NCBI RefSeq assembly: GCF_019219025.1
Contig: NZ_JAHUWN010000011.1
Coordinates: 1 to 64,000 of the forward strand
DNA from: Bacillus sp. sid0103
GTDB lineage: Bacteria; Bacillota; Bacilli; Bacillales_B; DSM-18226
DNA: 64,000 nucleotides
Direction of reading: 5' to 3'
The notes under the pieces were generated by a model. It searched no databases, was not told the origin of the DNA, and saw only the letters and a list, made by a program, of their open reading frames with translations. The translations under genes were made by a program, and so were the position numbers. This document shows positions 43,053 through 52,138 of the stretch, piece by piece (the first letter of the stretch is position 1; each line of letters opens with the position of its first letter).

Positions 43053-44801
43053 ATGCTCGAATTATTGCCTCTCATGCTTGAACGTGTCGGTATTCTTATC
43101 ATAGTAGCGTTTCTTCTCTCGAGGATGAAATCATTCCGTCAGGTTATTCATAATGAGCACGGGAATACAGCTAAAGTTGCGATGATTGCTATTTTTGGTG
43201 CCTTCGGGGTCATCAGTAACTACACGGGTGTAGAGATTGGACATGGGACGATTACCTCCCAGGACTGGCTGACAAATATGGACAGTGAAAGTGCCATTGC
43301 TAATACTAGGATTATGGGAGTAACAATTGGTGGTTTACTTGGCGGACCCATTGTTGGAATTGGAGTCGGTTTAATTGCTGGCATCCACCGTTTAACCTTA
43401 GGAGGTTTTACAGCTGAGTCTTGTGCCCTTTCCACGATTATGGCTGGGGTTGTCACCGGTTTTTTAAGCAAGCGCTTTAAAATTAAAGAGGGAATTTCCC
43501 CTTGGAAGGCAGTTGTCATGGGGATTTTAATGGAATGTGCCCAAATGGGGATCATTCTTTTACAAGCCCGACCATATAGCGAGGCTGTAAATCTAGTTGA
43601 AATCATTGCCCTTCCGATGATTGCGATAAATGGCCTTGGGACCCTTCTTTTTGTATTAATTATACAAGAGATTCTACAAGAGCAAGAGCGAATGAGAGCA
43701 CTTCAAACACATAAAGCATTATATATTGCCAATCAAACACTCCCCTTCTTCCGACAGGGTTTAAATGTAGATTCATGTACAAAAGCAGCGGAAATTATTC
43801 TTAATTGGACCAATGCCGATGCGATTTCGATTACAGATCAGACCCATGTTCTTGCCCATGTTGGTAAAGGCTCAGACCATCATATACCATCAGGCAACAT
43901 GGCAACCGAATTAACGAAAACGGTTCTCGATCAAGGGGAAATCACGATTGCAATGACTGGTCACGAAATTCAATGCTTTGATCCGAGTTGCCCTTTACAG
44001 TCAGCGATCGTCTTGCCACTAAAGGTCCATACTAAAACAGTAGGGACTCTAAAGCTGTATTTCACAGATTCTAGTAAACTAGACCGGGTTGAACAAGAGC
44101 TGGCAGAAGGATTGAGCAACTTATTTTCGGTCCAATTAGAAATGGCTGAACTGGAAATCCAAAGAAGATTATTAAAAGATGCGGAGATTAAGGCTTTGCA
44201 AGCACAAGTTCATCCCCATTTCTTATTCAATGCCATTAATACCATTTCAAGCCTGATTCGAACAGACGCCGATAAAGCTAGGAGTCTCTTAATCAAACTT
44301 AGTACCTTCTTCCGAAGTAACCTGCAAGGTGCAAGGCAAATGCTCATACCGCTGGAAAAAGAACTCGAACATGTTGAGGCTTACCTGACTATTGAGCAAG
44401 CACGTTTCCCTGACCGCTATCATGTTGAATTGGATATAGAACCAGCGTTAGAGCTGGTATTAGTTCCGCCATTTACATTGCAACCGCTGGTTGAAAATGC
44501 GATTCGTTATGCTTTTCCAAAAGCAAAATTTGGAACTGTAAAAGTCCGTGCTTTTCAGAAAGGGGAGAACATGGTCCTTCTAACTGAGGATGATGGTAAG
44601 GGAATCTCAGCAGAACTGCTTGGAACACTTGGTAATCAAACAGTGGATTCATCTGGGGGCACAGGAACGGCACTTTGGAATATCAAAAAGCGAATTGAAG
44701 AAATTTATGGTCATAATGCTTCTTTTCAAATCGAAAGCAGCATGGATAAAGGGACGAAAGTATCGATTACACTACCGTTAACACAACAAAAAGTGGGGTG
44801 A
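43053..44801 (+). CDS. LytS/BtsS-type sensor histidine kinase
   Basis: 582 residues: 5TMR_LYT membrane domain (about 1-205, with GGLLGGPIVGIGVGLIAGIHR), GAF-like domain (about 215-360), His_kinase domain with LQAQVHPHFLFNAINTI (phospho-His) and HATPase. This is the LytS/YpdA/BtsS family, which in several bacteria senses extracellular pyruvate. The response regulator gene overlaps its 3' end and a CstA-family transporter follows, matching the BtsSR-BtsT arrangement. Likely ligand: pyruvate (inferred). Ribosome site GAAAGGTGAG. Confidence 0.9.
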   Translation: MLELLPLMLERVGILIIVAFLLSRMKSFRQVIHNEHGNTAKVAMIAIFGAFGVISNYTGVEIGHGTITSQDWLTNMDSESAIANTRIMGVTIGGLLGGPIVGIGVGLIAGIHRLTLGGFTAESCALSTIMAGVVTGFLSKRFKIKEGISPWKAVVMGILMECAQMGIILLQARPYSEAVNLVEIIALPMIAINGLGTLLFVLIIQEILQEQERMRALQTHKALYIANQTLPFFRQGLNVDSCTKAAEIILNWTNADAISITDQTHVLAHVGKGSDHHIPSGNMATELTKTVLDQGEITIAMTGHEIQCFDPSCPLQSAIVLPLKVHTKTVGTLKLYFTDSSKLDRVEQELAEGLSNLFSVQLEMAELEIQRRLLKDAEIKALQAQVHPHFLFNAINTISSLIRTDADKARSLLIKLSTFFRSNLQGARQMLIPLEKELEHVEAYLTIEQARFPDRYHVELDIEPALELVLVPPFTLQPLVENAIRYAFPKAKFGTVKVRAFQKGENMVLLTEDDGKGISAELLGTLGNQTVDSSGGTGTALWNIKKRIEEIYGHNASFQIESSMDKGTKVSITLPLTQQKVG

Positions 44802-44803
44802 GG

Positions 44804-45553
44804 ATGTTGTTGAAGGCCTTTATTGTGGATGATGAACCGTTAGCCAGAGATGAGTTGGCTTATCTACTAAAACGAAGCAAACAAATTGAAATCGTGGGGG
44901 AATCAGATTGCGTAGAAAACGCATTAGAAAAAATAAGCGATCTTGATCCTGATGTAATCTTCCTAGATATACAGCTCGCTGATGAAAGTGGAATCGAAAT
45001 TGCTGCTTTTGTTAATAATCTTGATCACCCTCCATTGATTGTGTTTGCAACTGCGTTTGATGAATTTGCTCTTAAAGCGTTCGAATTAAATGCCGTAGAT
45101 TATATCTTGAAACCTTTTGACGAAAAAAGAGTCTTACAGACTATCGAAAAGCTTTCTAAACTAATAGAAAATAAAAAACAAGCGATTCCTTTTTCAACGC
45201 AGAAACATAATGTTATTAACGAAAGGTCAGAAAAGCTCGCGATAACGATTGATGAAAAAATTATTATCGTGAACATAGGCGACATTCTCTATATCGGTAC
45301 CAATGAGGGAAAAACCGTTATTGCAACAGAGAGTGCCAGATACGCTGTTAGTGATTCACTTGTCACCTTTGAGAGGAAACTGCAGTATTCGTCGATTATT
45401 CGTGTCCATCGTGCGTATTTAGTTAATATCGATGCTATTGTTGAGATCGTGCCTTGGTTTAATTCAACCTACAACGTAATTATGAAGGATGGAGAAAAGA
45501 TTCCGGTAAGTAGAACTTATACAAAAGATCTAAAGCAGCTTCTTGGTTTTTAA
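44804..45553 (+). CDS. LytTR response regulator (LytT/BtsR type)
   Basis: About 249 residues. The receiver domain has DDE (residues 9-11) and the phospho-acceptor Asp in VIFLDIQL. The LytTR DNA-binding domain (about 145-249) includes RVHRAYLVNIDAI and SRTYTKDL. It takes its signal from the overlapping LytS-type kinase and most likely activates cstA. Several starts are possible (GTG 44798, ATG 44804, TTG 44810); I choose the ATG. A terminator overlaps the stop. Confidence 0.9.
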   Translation: MLLKAFIVDDEPLARDELAYLLKRSKQIEIVGESDCVENALEKISDLDPDVIFLDIQLADESGIEIAAFVNNLDHPPLIVFATAFDEFALKAFELNAVDYILKPFDEKRVLQTIEKLSKLIENKKQAIPFSTQKHNVINERSEKLAITIDEKIIIVNIGDILYIGTNEGKTVIATESARYAVSDSLVTFERKLQYSSIIRVHRAYLVNIDAIVEIVPWFNSTYNVIMKDGEKIPVSRTYTKDLKQLLGF

Positions 45554-45566
45554 GAAGCTGTTTTTT
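45536..45566 (+). terminator. terminator overlapping the regulator stop codon
   Basis: CAGCTTCTT pairs with AAGAAGCTG, followed by six T. The left arm is the last codons of the regulator. Confidence 0.85.
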
Positions 45567-45569
45567 GCA

Positions 45570-45620
45570 TTTCAATCTACTATTCTTGTTTTTCATCCTC
45601 TAATCTGTGCATTTTAGCCT
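45570..45620 (+). repeat. possible 21-bp-period array F (weak)
   Basis: TTTCAATCT at 45570, TTTCATCCT at 45591 and TTTTAGCCT at 45612 are 21 bases apart. Three diverged units only, in the cstA leader. They could also be regulator-binding sites for the LytTR protein. Confidence 0.4.
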
Positions 45621-45696
45621 GAAAACATAATGTTGGCGTTTTCTTTTTTGTATGATAGAGGCAAGCGAAAAGAAGCATGTAGGAGGTTGAAATAAA

Positions 45697-47490
45697 ATGA
45701 ATGCGGTTTCAGTTGTAATTGGCTCAATCTGTATTTTAATGATTGCTTATCGTTTATACGGAACATTCATGGCAGCAAAGGTTCTAAAATTAGATGATTC
45801 AAAGCCGACACCTGCACATGAATTAAACGATGGAAAAGACTATGTTCCAACTAATAAATGGGTAACATTTGGCCACCACTTTGCAGCAATCGCTGCAGCA
45901 GGACCGCTAGTAGGTCCAATCCTTGCAGCACAATTTGGATACTTGCCTGGTCTATTATGGCTTTTAATTGGGGCAGTTATTGGTGGAGCCGTCCATGATG
46001 CGGTTGTCCTATTTGCCTCGATGCGCAAAAAAGGTAAGTCCTTATCTGAGGTGGCGAAAGATGAACTAGGACCCGTTGCGGGTTTTTGTACCGGTCTAGC
46101 AATGTTGTTCATTATTACCATTACAATGGCTGGTCTTTCCATGGTCGTTCTTCATGCACTTGAACACAATCCATGGGGAACCTTCTCAGTAGGTATTACG
46201 ATTCCTATTGCGATGTTGGTAGGGATCGCTTATAAGAAAACCGGTAACTTGAAATTAACATCCACAGTTGGATTTATTCTCGTAATGGCCGGAGTGTTTG
46301 TTGGACCATCTATTCAAAATACAGTACTAGGTGATTGGCTGACATTGGATACAAAAACATTAGCGGTTATTCTACCGATTTATGCATTCTTTGCAGCAGC
46401 GTTGCCAGTATGGCTTTTATTAGCACCACGTGATTACTTAAGTAGTTTTATGAAGATTGGTGTATTTATCGCACTGATCATCGGAGTATTCATTATTAAT
46501 CCTGCGATTGAAATGCCTGCTTTCACAAAATTCACAGCAGGCGGAGGTCCAGTTTTAGGCGGACCTGTGTGGCCGTTCATCTCGATCACAATAGCTTGTG
46601 GTGCGATTTCAGGTTTCCATGCTTTTGTTGGCTCAGGTACGACACCGAAAATGCTTGATCGCTGGTCAGATATTAAGGTTGTAGGTTTCGGGGCGATGCT
46701 TGTAGAGTGTGTAGTTGGGATCATGGCATTAATCGCCGCAACAGCTCTTCAGCCGGCAGACTACTTTGCGATTAACTCTACACCTGAAGTCTTTAAAACA
46801 CTTGGCATGCAGGTCCAGGAGTTACCGAAACTTGCCGCTGAAATCGGCATTGATCTTGAAGGAAGAACCGGCGGGGCGGTGACATTAGCAGTTGGTATGA
46901 CCTATGTTTTCACATCGATTCCATGGTTTGCAAAATTATCTTCATACTTCTTCCAGTTTGTAATTATGTTTGAAGCGGTATTTATCTTAACAGCCATCGA
47001 CTCCGGAACACGTGTGGCTCGTTATTTAATCCAAGACTTTTTCGGTGAATTCTATAAGCCGTTAAAGAAGACAGATTGGCTTCCTGGATCTATATTTGCT
47101 AGTGCATTAGCGTGTTTTATGTGGGGATACCTGTTATTCTCTGGGGACATTGGTTCCGTTTGGGCATTGTTTGGTGTTTCCAATCAGCTAATGGCATCGA
47201 TCGGACTAATTGTCGGTGCAACAGTAATTCTAAGTATTGCGGATAAACGACGTTATATGCTGACATGCTTGATACCACTTGCGTATCTCTTTGTAACAGT
47301 AAACTATGCAGGTTACTGGATGGTGAAAAATGTGTATCTTAATTCGGCATCTGCAGGTTATAGTGTCTTAAATGGAGTACTATCAATCATTATGTTATTA
47401 CTGGGTATGATTATTATGATTACAGCTATTAAGAAATGGATTAGTATGTGGAATTCACCACGCGTTAAACTTGAAAGAAAGATTGCTTAG
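45697..47490 (+). CDS. cstA: carbon starvation protein CstA (pyruvate/peptide transporter family)
   Basis: 597 residues, 14 or more membrane helices. Family blocks seen include GPLVGPILAAQFGYLPGLLW, GGAVHDAVVLFASMRKKG and the C-terminal GSGTTPKMLDRW region. E. coli homologues import pyruvate under BtsSR control, and here the gene follows a LytS/LytT pair. It probably imports pyruvate or a related carbon source when nutrients decline. Strong site TAGGAGG 10 bases before the ATG. Own terminator. Confidence 0.93.
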   Translation: MNAVSVVIGSICILMIAYRLYGTFMAAKVLKLDDSKPTPAHELNDGKDYVPTNKWVTFGHHFAAIAAAGPLVGPILAAQFGYLPGLLWLLIGAVIGGAVHDAVVLFASMRKKGKSLSEVAKDELGPVAGFCTGLAMLFIITITMAGLSMVVLHALEHNPWGTFSVGITIPIAMLVGIAYKKTGNLKLTSTVGFILVMAGVFVGPSIQNTVLGDWLTLDTKTLAVILPIYAFFAAALPVWLLLAPRDYLSSFMKIGVFIALIIGVFIINPAIEMPAFTKFTAGGGPVLGGPVWPFISITIACGAISGFHAFVGSGTTPKMLDRWSDIKVVGFGAMLVECVVGIMALIAATALQPADYFAINSTPEVFKTLGMQVQELPKLAAEIGIDLEGRTGGAVTLAVGMTYVFTSIPWFAKLSSYFFQFVIMFEAVFILTAIDSGTRVARYLIQDFFGEFYKPLKKTDWLPGSIFASALACFMWGYLLFSGDIGSVWALFGVSNQLMASIGLIVGATVILSIADKRRYMLTCLIPLAYLFVTVNYAGYWMVKNVYLNSASAGYSVLNGVLSIIMLLLGMIIMITAIKKWISMWNSPRVKLERKIA

Positions 47491-47498
47491 ACAAAATT

Positions 47499-47546
47499 GA
47501 ACCCGCGGACTCCGGAAGGCTATTCCTTCGAAGTCCACGGGTTTTT
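47499..47546 (+). terminator. terminator after cstA
   Basis: AACCCGCGGACT pairs with AGTCCACGGGTTT (one mismatch) around a 20-base loop that can itself pair (CCGGAAGG...CCTTCG), followed by T. Confidence 0.87.
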
Positions 47547-47611
47547 GTGTGTTAAGAAAGGTAGAAGACGCTGAAATTATTATATTTTAGGAATTAATTA
47601 ATTATATCTAA

Positions 47612-47660
47612 ATAGTAGTAACTTATAAGCGAGGAAAAAAGAGTAAGCTAATACTACTAT
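47612..47660. repeat. inverted repeat in the APC permease leader
   Basis: ATAGTAGTA at 47612-47620 and TACTACTAT at 47652-47660 are perfect complements, 31 bases apart. No T run follows, so a protein-binding or leader-RNA role is more likely than termination. The rest of this 310-base gap is very AT-rich with no ORF. Confidence 0.45.
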
Positions 47661-47761
47661 ATTTTCCATGGAATTATCTTCAAATAGTTTTATTTTTCAA
47701 AATATATTGCTTTTTTGAGAAATTAATTATATTATTTCGATATATAATTTTATGCGGATTA

Positions 47762-47776
47762 TTTTTTCAGAACATT
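47762..47776. promoter_or_regulatory. weak CodY-box candidate
   Basis: TTTTTTCAGAACATT differs from the CodY consensus AATTTTCWGAAAATT at three positions. It lies 27 bases before an amino-acid permease start, a typical CodY target class. Weak. Confidence 0.3.
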
Positions 47777-47803
47777 CCGACATAAACAATGGAGGTTTAT
47801 CCA

Positions 47804-49219
47804 ATGAATTTATTTAGAAAAAAGTCAATTCAGGCTCTCATACAAGAAGCTGGACAAAAAGATGTAGTCTTAAAGAAAGATTTAGGAGCATTTGATTTAT
47901 CCATGCTTGGAATTGGGGCTATTATAGGAACTGGGATATTTGTATTAACAGGGGTTGCTGCAGCCGAACATGCAGGACCTGCACTTATTTTATCTTTTAT
48001 TTTATCAGGACTAGCGTGCGTGTTTGCTGCCCTTTGTTATGCGGAATTTGCTTCCACTGTTCCAGTATCGGGAAGTGCATATACGTATAGTTACGCTACC
48101 TTTGGAGAGATCATCGCCTGGATATTGGGCTGGGATTTAGTTTTAGAATATGGATTAGCTTCGTCGGCTGTTGCAAGTGGATGGTCAGGGTATTTCCAAG
48201 GACTTCTTGCAGGTTTTGGTATTCATTTTCCGAAAGCAATAACAAGTGCTTATGAACCCGCAAACGGTACATTTATCGATGTTCCGGCAATCCTTATCGT
48301 ATTAATCATTACATTGTTATTAACTCAGGGTGTTAAGAAATCCGCTCGATTTAACACAATTATGGTAATTATTAAGTTGGCCGTTGTTTTATTATTTATC
48401 GGTGTAGGTGCTTGGTATGTAAAGCCTGCAAACTGGACACCATTTATGCCATTTGGTTTCTCAGGTGTCACAGCTGGTGCTGCAACTGTATTCTTTGCTT
48501 ATATAGGTTTTGACGCTGTCTCAACTGCAGCAGAAGAAGTAAAAAATCCGCAAAAGAATATGCCAATTGGTATTATTGCATCTTTACTAGTTTGTACCGT
48601 GTTATATATTATTGTTTCTGGAATTCTAACAGGTATCGTTCCTTATCATGAATTAGGTGTGAAAAACCCTGTTGCATTTGCTCTTAATTACATTCATCAA
48701 GATTGGGTGGCAGGCTTTATCTCCCTTGGTGCGATTGCAGGTATCACTACTGTATTATTGGTAATGCTTTATGGACAATCTCGATTATTCTATGCGATCA
48801 GCCGTGATGGGCTATTGCCTAAAGTATTTTCCAAAGTTGATAAGAAGAAGCAGACACCAATGTTGAATTCATGGATTACTTGTTTACTAGTATCGATTTT
48901 TGCAGGATTGATTCCATTAAACAAACTTGCAGAACTAACAAATATCGGAACATTATTTGCCTTTATGACGGTTGCGGTGGGAATTTTATATCTTCGTAAA
49001 AATAAGCAAGCACCTAAAACAGGATTCCGTGTTCCGTTTGTACCATATATTCCAATCTTAGCCTTTGTATTTTGTGGATATTTGGCACTTCAGTTACCAA
49101 AAACAACGTGGATTAGCTTTGGGATTTGGCTTGTGGTCGGACTATTCGTCTATTTTGGATATGGACGAAAACATTCAACTTTGAATAGGACTGTCGACCA
49201 AGTGAAAAAAGCTAGCTAG
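47804..49219 (+). CDS. APC-family amino-acid permease (YfnA/CAT-like)
   Basis: 471 residues, 12-14 membrane helices. GIGAIIGTGIFVLTG is the helix 1 signature of the APC superfamily, and FFAYIGFDAVSTAAEE is the conserved helix 6 region of cationic/CAT-type permeases. It should import an amino acid with H+; specificity is unknown. GGAGG lies 8 bases before the ATG at 47804; an ATG at 47789 lies upstream of that site. Single gene with its own terminator. Confidence 0.9.
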   Translation: MNLFRKKSIQALIQEAGQKDVVLKKDLGAFDLSMLGIGAIIGTGIFVLTGVAAAEHAGPALILSFILSGLACVFAALCYAEFASTVPVSGSAYTYSYATFGEIIAWILGWDLVLEYGLASSAVASGWSGYFQGLLAGFGIHFPKAITSAYEPANGTFIDVPAILIVLIITLLLTQGVKKSARFNTIMVIIKLAVVLLFIGVGAWYVKPANWTPFMPFGFSGVTAGAATVFFAYIGFDAVSTAAEEVKNPQKNMPIGIIASLLVCTVLYIIVSGILTGIVPYHELGVKNPVAFALNYIHQDWVAGFISLGAIAGITTVLLVMLYGQSRLFYAISRDGLLPKVFSKVDKKKQTPMLNSWITCLLVSIFAGLIPLNKLAELTNIGTLFAFMTVAVGILYLRKNKQAPKTGFRVPFVPYIPILAFVFCGYLALQLPKTTWISFGIWLVVGLFVYFGYGRKHSTLNRTVDQVKKAS

Positions 49220-49240
49220 CAGGAAAAAGAATGAATTGAT

Positions 49241-49269
49241 TGAGCTTACATATGGTAAGCTCTTTTTTT
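49241..49269 (+). terminator. terminator after the APC permease
   Basis: GAGCTTAC pairs with GTAAGCTC, followed by seven T. Confidence 0.9.
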
Positions 49270-49287
49270 GTGGATTTTATCGAAAAA

Positions 49288-49294
49288 TGTCGAA
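49288..49294 (+). promoter_or_regulatory. Spo0A-box candidate
   Basis: TGTCGAA matches the 0A box TGNCGAA exactly and lies 111 bases before a sporulation-type kinase start. A 7-base motif can occur by chance. Confidence 0.3.
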
Positions 49295-49404
49295 TTTCAT
49301 TAGGGTTTCAAAAATGATGTCATTTACTTGAAGGAAAGATGATAAAATAAGAGCAGGATTTTATCATAAAATAATTCACGTTGATCAGATTAAGGAGAAA
49401 CTAC

Positions 49405-50652
49405 ATGCAAGATAGCATCAGGAATCCAAAACTTATTTTTGAAGAACGGAAGGCAATCATTCTATTTTTATGGTTGTTTAATTTATTGTATTATTCTTTT
49501 GAAATTTTCTATTATTGGATAAGGCCTAAAATAAATATGCGAGCAAGTATTTTTGATACAGATGAGGTTGGTCTGGGAGTATGGTTATATATTCTAATCT
49601 TTTGTATGCTGCCATTTGCCATTTATTTTATTAAAAAAGGGAATCCTTACATAGTAAAATACGTCTATATTATTGGCTACATTGTGATTGTTACGATTGA
49701 CAGCCTGATGACATATTTGGGAACAACTGCTTCATATGGTTCTGGGAATATTGTTGAGGTTTTATTTATCCTTTTTTGTCCTATTTTCGTGAATAAAAAT
49801 TATTTCTGGGTAGTTTCACTAGGGATGATTGGGAAAGAAATATTATTAGGGGTAATATTGCAAGATCTAAACGTTTTAATTCCAACTGTTATATACATTA
49901 TCTTGTCTTTGATCGCTTATATTTTATTAATCCGTTTTCATTCATATATTAAAACGCTGACTACTGTCTACGAAGAACTGCGGCACAAAGAAAAGCTTGC
50001 AGTGATTGGTCAAATGGCTGCAGCTATTGGTCATGAAATTCGTAATCCCTTATCTTCCTTACGGGGGTTTACACAATTACAGCAAGAACGATACCCAAAC
50101 ACCAATGATTATTATCCCATTATGATTCAGGAAATTGACCGAATCAATTCCATCGTTAATGATCTGATGTATATTGGGAAACCGAGAGTAATCAAATTCG
50201 AAAAAGCAAGTATTGAAGAAGTAATTGCCTATACGCTTTCCATTTCGCAACAACAAGCAGAGAGACAAGGTGTTACTGTAGAAACCATAATGGCAGGTCC
50301 ATTGCCGCCACTCGAATGTGATGAAAAACAATTAAAGCAAGTGTTTATAAATTTAATAAAAAATGCAATCGAAGCTATGCCGGAGGGCGGAAGATTAGAA
50401 ATTCGTGTTAATGTACTAGAAAAACAGAAAATGGTTGTTTCTATTCAAGATGAAGGCGGAGGAATTGCAGACGAGAACATCCTCAATCTAGGAGAACCAT
50501 TTTTTACGACGAAAAAGGATGGAACCGGTTTAGGGTTAATGGTTACCAATCAAATCATCAAGGATCATAATGGTGAGATGAAAATAGAAAGTAGTATCGA
50601 TAAAGGAACTAGAGTAATTGTCTCATTACCGATACTACAAATAGATAAATAG
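49405..50652 (+). CDS. membrane sensor histidine kinase with a sensor domain shared with the next gene
   Basis: 415 residues: six N-terminal membrane helices (about 20-190), then HisKA with IGHEIRNPLSSLRGF (phospho-His) and HATPase with NLIKNAIEAM, DEGGG and GTGLGL. The kinase part resembles sporulation kinases. The membrane half is clearly homologous to that of the HD-GYP protein downstream: both contain SGNIVEV and LL-x-RF-x(2)-Y-x-K at equivalent places. No response regulator is adjacent. The start at 49405 follows AAGGAG; an earlier TTG at 49381 lacks a site. Ligand unknown. Confidence 0.88.
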   Translation: MQDSIRNPKLIFEERKAIILFLWLFNLLYYSFEIFYYWIRPKINMRASIFDTDEVGLGVWLYILIFCMLPFAIYFIKKGNPYIVKYVYIIGYIVIVTIDSLMTYLGTTASYGSGNIVEVLFILFCPIFVNKNYFWVVSLGMIGKEILLGVILQDLNVLIPTVIYIILSLIAYILLIRFHSYIKTLTTVYEELRHKEKLAVIGQMAAAIGHEIRNPLSSLRGFTQLQQERYPNTNDYYPIMIQEIDRINSIVNDLMYIGKPRVIKFEKASIEEVIAYTLSISQQQAERQGVTVETIMAGPLPPLECDEKQLKQVFINLIKNAIEAMPEGGRLEIRVNVLEKQKMVVSIQDEGGGIADENILNLGEPFFTTKKDGTGLGLMVTNQIIKDHNGEMKIESSIDKGTRVIVSLPILQIDK

Positions 50653-50821
50653 TTCTATAATTATACAAAATTCATCAAAATAAAGTATTTCAAGGGTATT
50701 CTTAATGAGATATAATGTAGAAGAATATAGAAAAATAGTAGAAATTGCTTAGGGAAAACTATCAACCTACTATTTGTTATCCCAAAATCCAAAAAAACAG
50801 ATGATGACATGGGAAGGGTAC

Positions 50822-52012
50822 ATGTGTGATGTAGACTTGGAGGATTTTATGATACCACATGAAGAAAAACGGATAATGAAATGGTTTCTTTCATTATTCT
50901 ATCTCATTTTCATAGGATATGATTATTTTTATTACTTTGTTTTTCCAGTTATACGGGATAAAAAGGTCGGCTTACCAAGTAACTTTTGGTATATTACCTA
51001 TTTTGTATTAATAATCCTGATACCAATTTCTTACTTTTTAAATAAGATAAAAAAAGGATATTGGGTAAAGTATGTATTTAGCATTACCTATCTTCTTACT
51101 GTTTTTGTTGTAGATATATTAACCTTTTATCATAAAAAGCCGGACGATTACACTAGTGGGAATATTGTAGAAGTGTTTTTAGTATTATCATTACCCCTTT
51201 TCCTAAATACAAGATATTTTTGGATTATCAGTCTGAGTACTATTTTAAAGTACATCTTGATTGGATTAATATTAAAGTCAGGATATGTTGCTTTGCCAGG
51301 AATATTACTAGCTGTCTTAACCATTTTGTCCTTCTTTTTACTAGTCCGCTTTCAGGAATATTTTAAGGCAATTAGTACTGCATACGATAAGCAATTAGAA
51401 GGAATCGTAAAAGGGGTTATTGCCACACTAGAATTAAAAGACCCGTATACAAGGGGACATAGCGAACGTGTTGCTAGCTATGCATCCATTTTAGCAAGAG
51501 AAATCGGTAAGTTTTCGAAAGAGGAACAAAAATCATTTTATTATGCTTGTTTATTGCATGATATCGGGAAAGTCCATATTCCTGATTCTATATTAATGAA
51601 GCCTGGGAAATTGACAAAAGAAGAATTTGAAATAATTAAGTCACATCCAAGTGCTGGTGCGGAAGCAGTCGAGAATGTCGAAGGAATCAAGGATAGTCTA
51701 TCTGTCATCCGTTCGCATCACGAGAGGTGGGATGGAAAGGGTTATCCTGACCGTTTAGCTGGCGAAGAAATTCCCTTACTAGCAAGAGTCACAGCTATTG
51801 CCGATGCATTTGATGCAATGACATCATCCAGATCGTACAGAGCAGCAATGCCAGTGGAAGAAGCCTATAAGCGAATTATTGAAGGAAAGGATTCACAGTT
51901 TGATCCATCGTTGGTAGAGAATTTTATTAAAGTATTTCCAGCATGGGTCGACTTTCACAAAAAATATCCATGGAATAAAGAAAAGGCTTTACTGAAGGAG
52001 GTGGAAGGATGA
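50822..52012 (+). CDS. membrane HD-GYP cyclic-di-GMP phosphodiesterase
   Basis: About 396 residues: six membrane helices like those of the preceding kinase, then an HD-GYP domain with LLHDIGKVHIPD and ERWDGKGYPD, both catalytic motifs intact. It should hydrolyse cyclic di-GMP in response to the same class of signal the kinase senses. The start is uncertain. I use 50822 because it aligns with the kinase N-terminus. The ATG at 50849 has a better GGAGG site, and a TTG at 50774 has none. The stop overlaps the start of the small peptide gene (ATGA). Confidence 0.88.
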   Translation: MCDVDLEDFMIPHEEKRIMKWFLSLFYLIFIGYDYFYYFVFPVIRDKKVGLPSNFWYITYFVLIILIPISYFLNKIKKGYWVKYVFSITYLLTVFVVDILTFYHKKPDDYTSGNIVEVFLVLSLPLFLNTRYFWIISLSTILKYILIGLILKSGYVALPGILLAVLTILSFFLLVRFQEYFKAISTAYDKQLEGIVKGVIATLELKDPYTRGHSERVASYASILAREIGKFSKEEQKSFYYACLLHDIGKVHIPDSILMKPGKLTKEEFEIIKSHPSAGAEAVENVEGIKDSLSVIRSHHERWDGKGYPDRLAGEEIPLLARVTAIADAFDAMTSSRSYRAAMPVEEAYKRIIEGKDSQFDPSLVENFIKVFPAWVDFHKKYPWNKEKALLKEVEG

Positions 52013-52080
52013 AAATCCGTAAACTGAAGAAGGTAAAAACTACATGTTGGTGGTGCGGCTTTTTCGGATTAGGGGGATAA
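52009..52080 (+). CDS. 23-residue CxxC mini-peptide, candidate modified or signalling peptide precursor
   Basis: The ATG overlaps the HD-GYP stop as ATGA and has an exceptionally good ribosome site, AAGGAGGTGG, 7 bases upstream, so it is surely translated. The peptide starts with ten residues that include five Lys and one Arg (MKIRKLKKVK). A hydrophobic core TTCWWCGFFGLGG follows, with a CxxC pair, two Trp, two Phe and a Gly-rich end. Such a basic leader plus Cys/aromatic core looks like a ribosomally made peptide precursor. The next gene is a PqqD-like/M50 membrane protease. A strong terminator directly follows the stop, favouring high peptide output. Confidence 0.72.
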   Translation: MKIRKLKKVKTTCWWCGFFGLGG

Positions 52081-52110
52081 GATGCTAGCGAAAGCTAAGC
52101 ATCTTTTTTT
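52081..52110 (+). terminator. terminator between peptide and protease genes
   Basis: GATGCTAGC, GAAA loop, GCTAAGCATC, then seven T. It begins at the base after the peptide stop, so the protease gene would be expressed by read-through at a lower level. Confidence 0.88.
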
Positions 52111-52138
52111 AATACTATTTATAAGATAGGGTGTTGAA

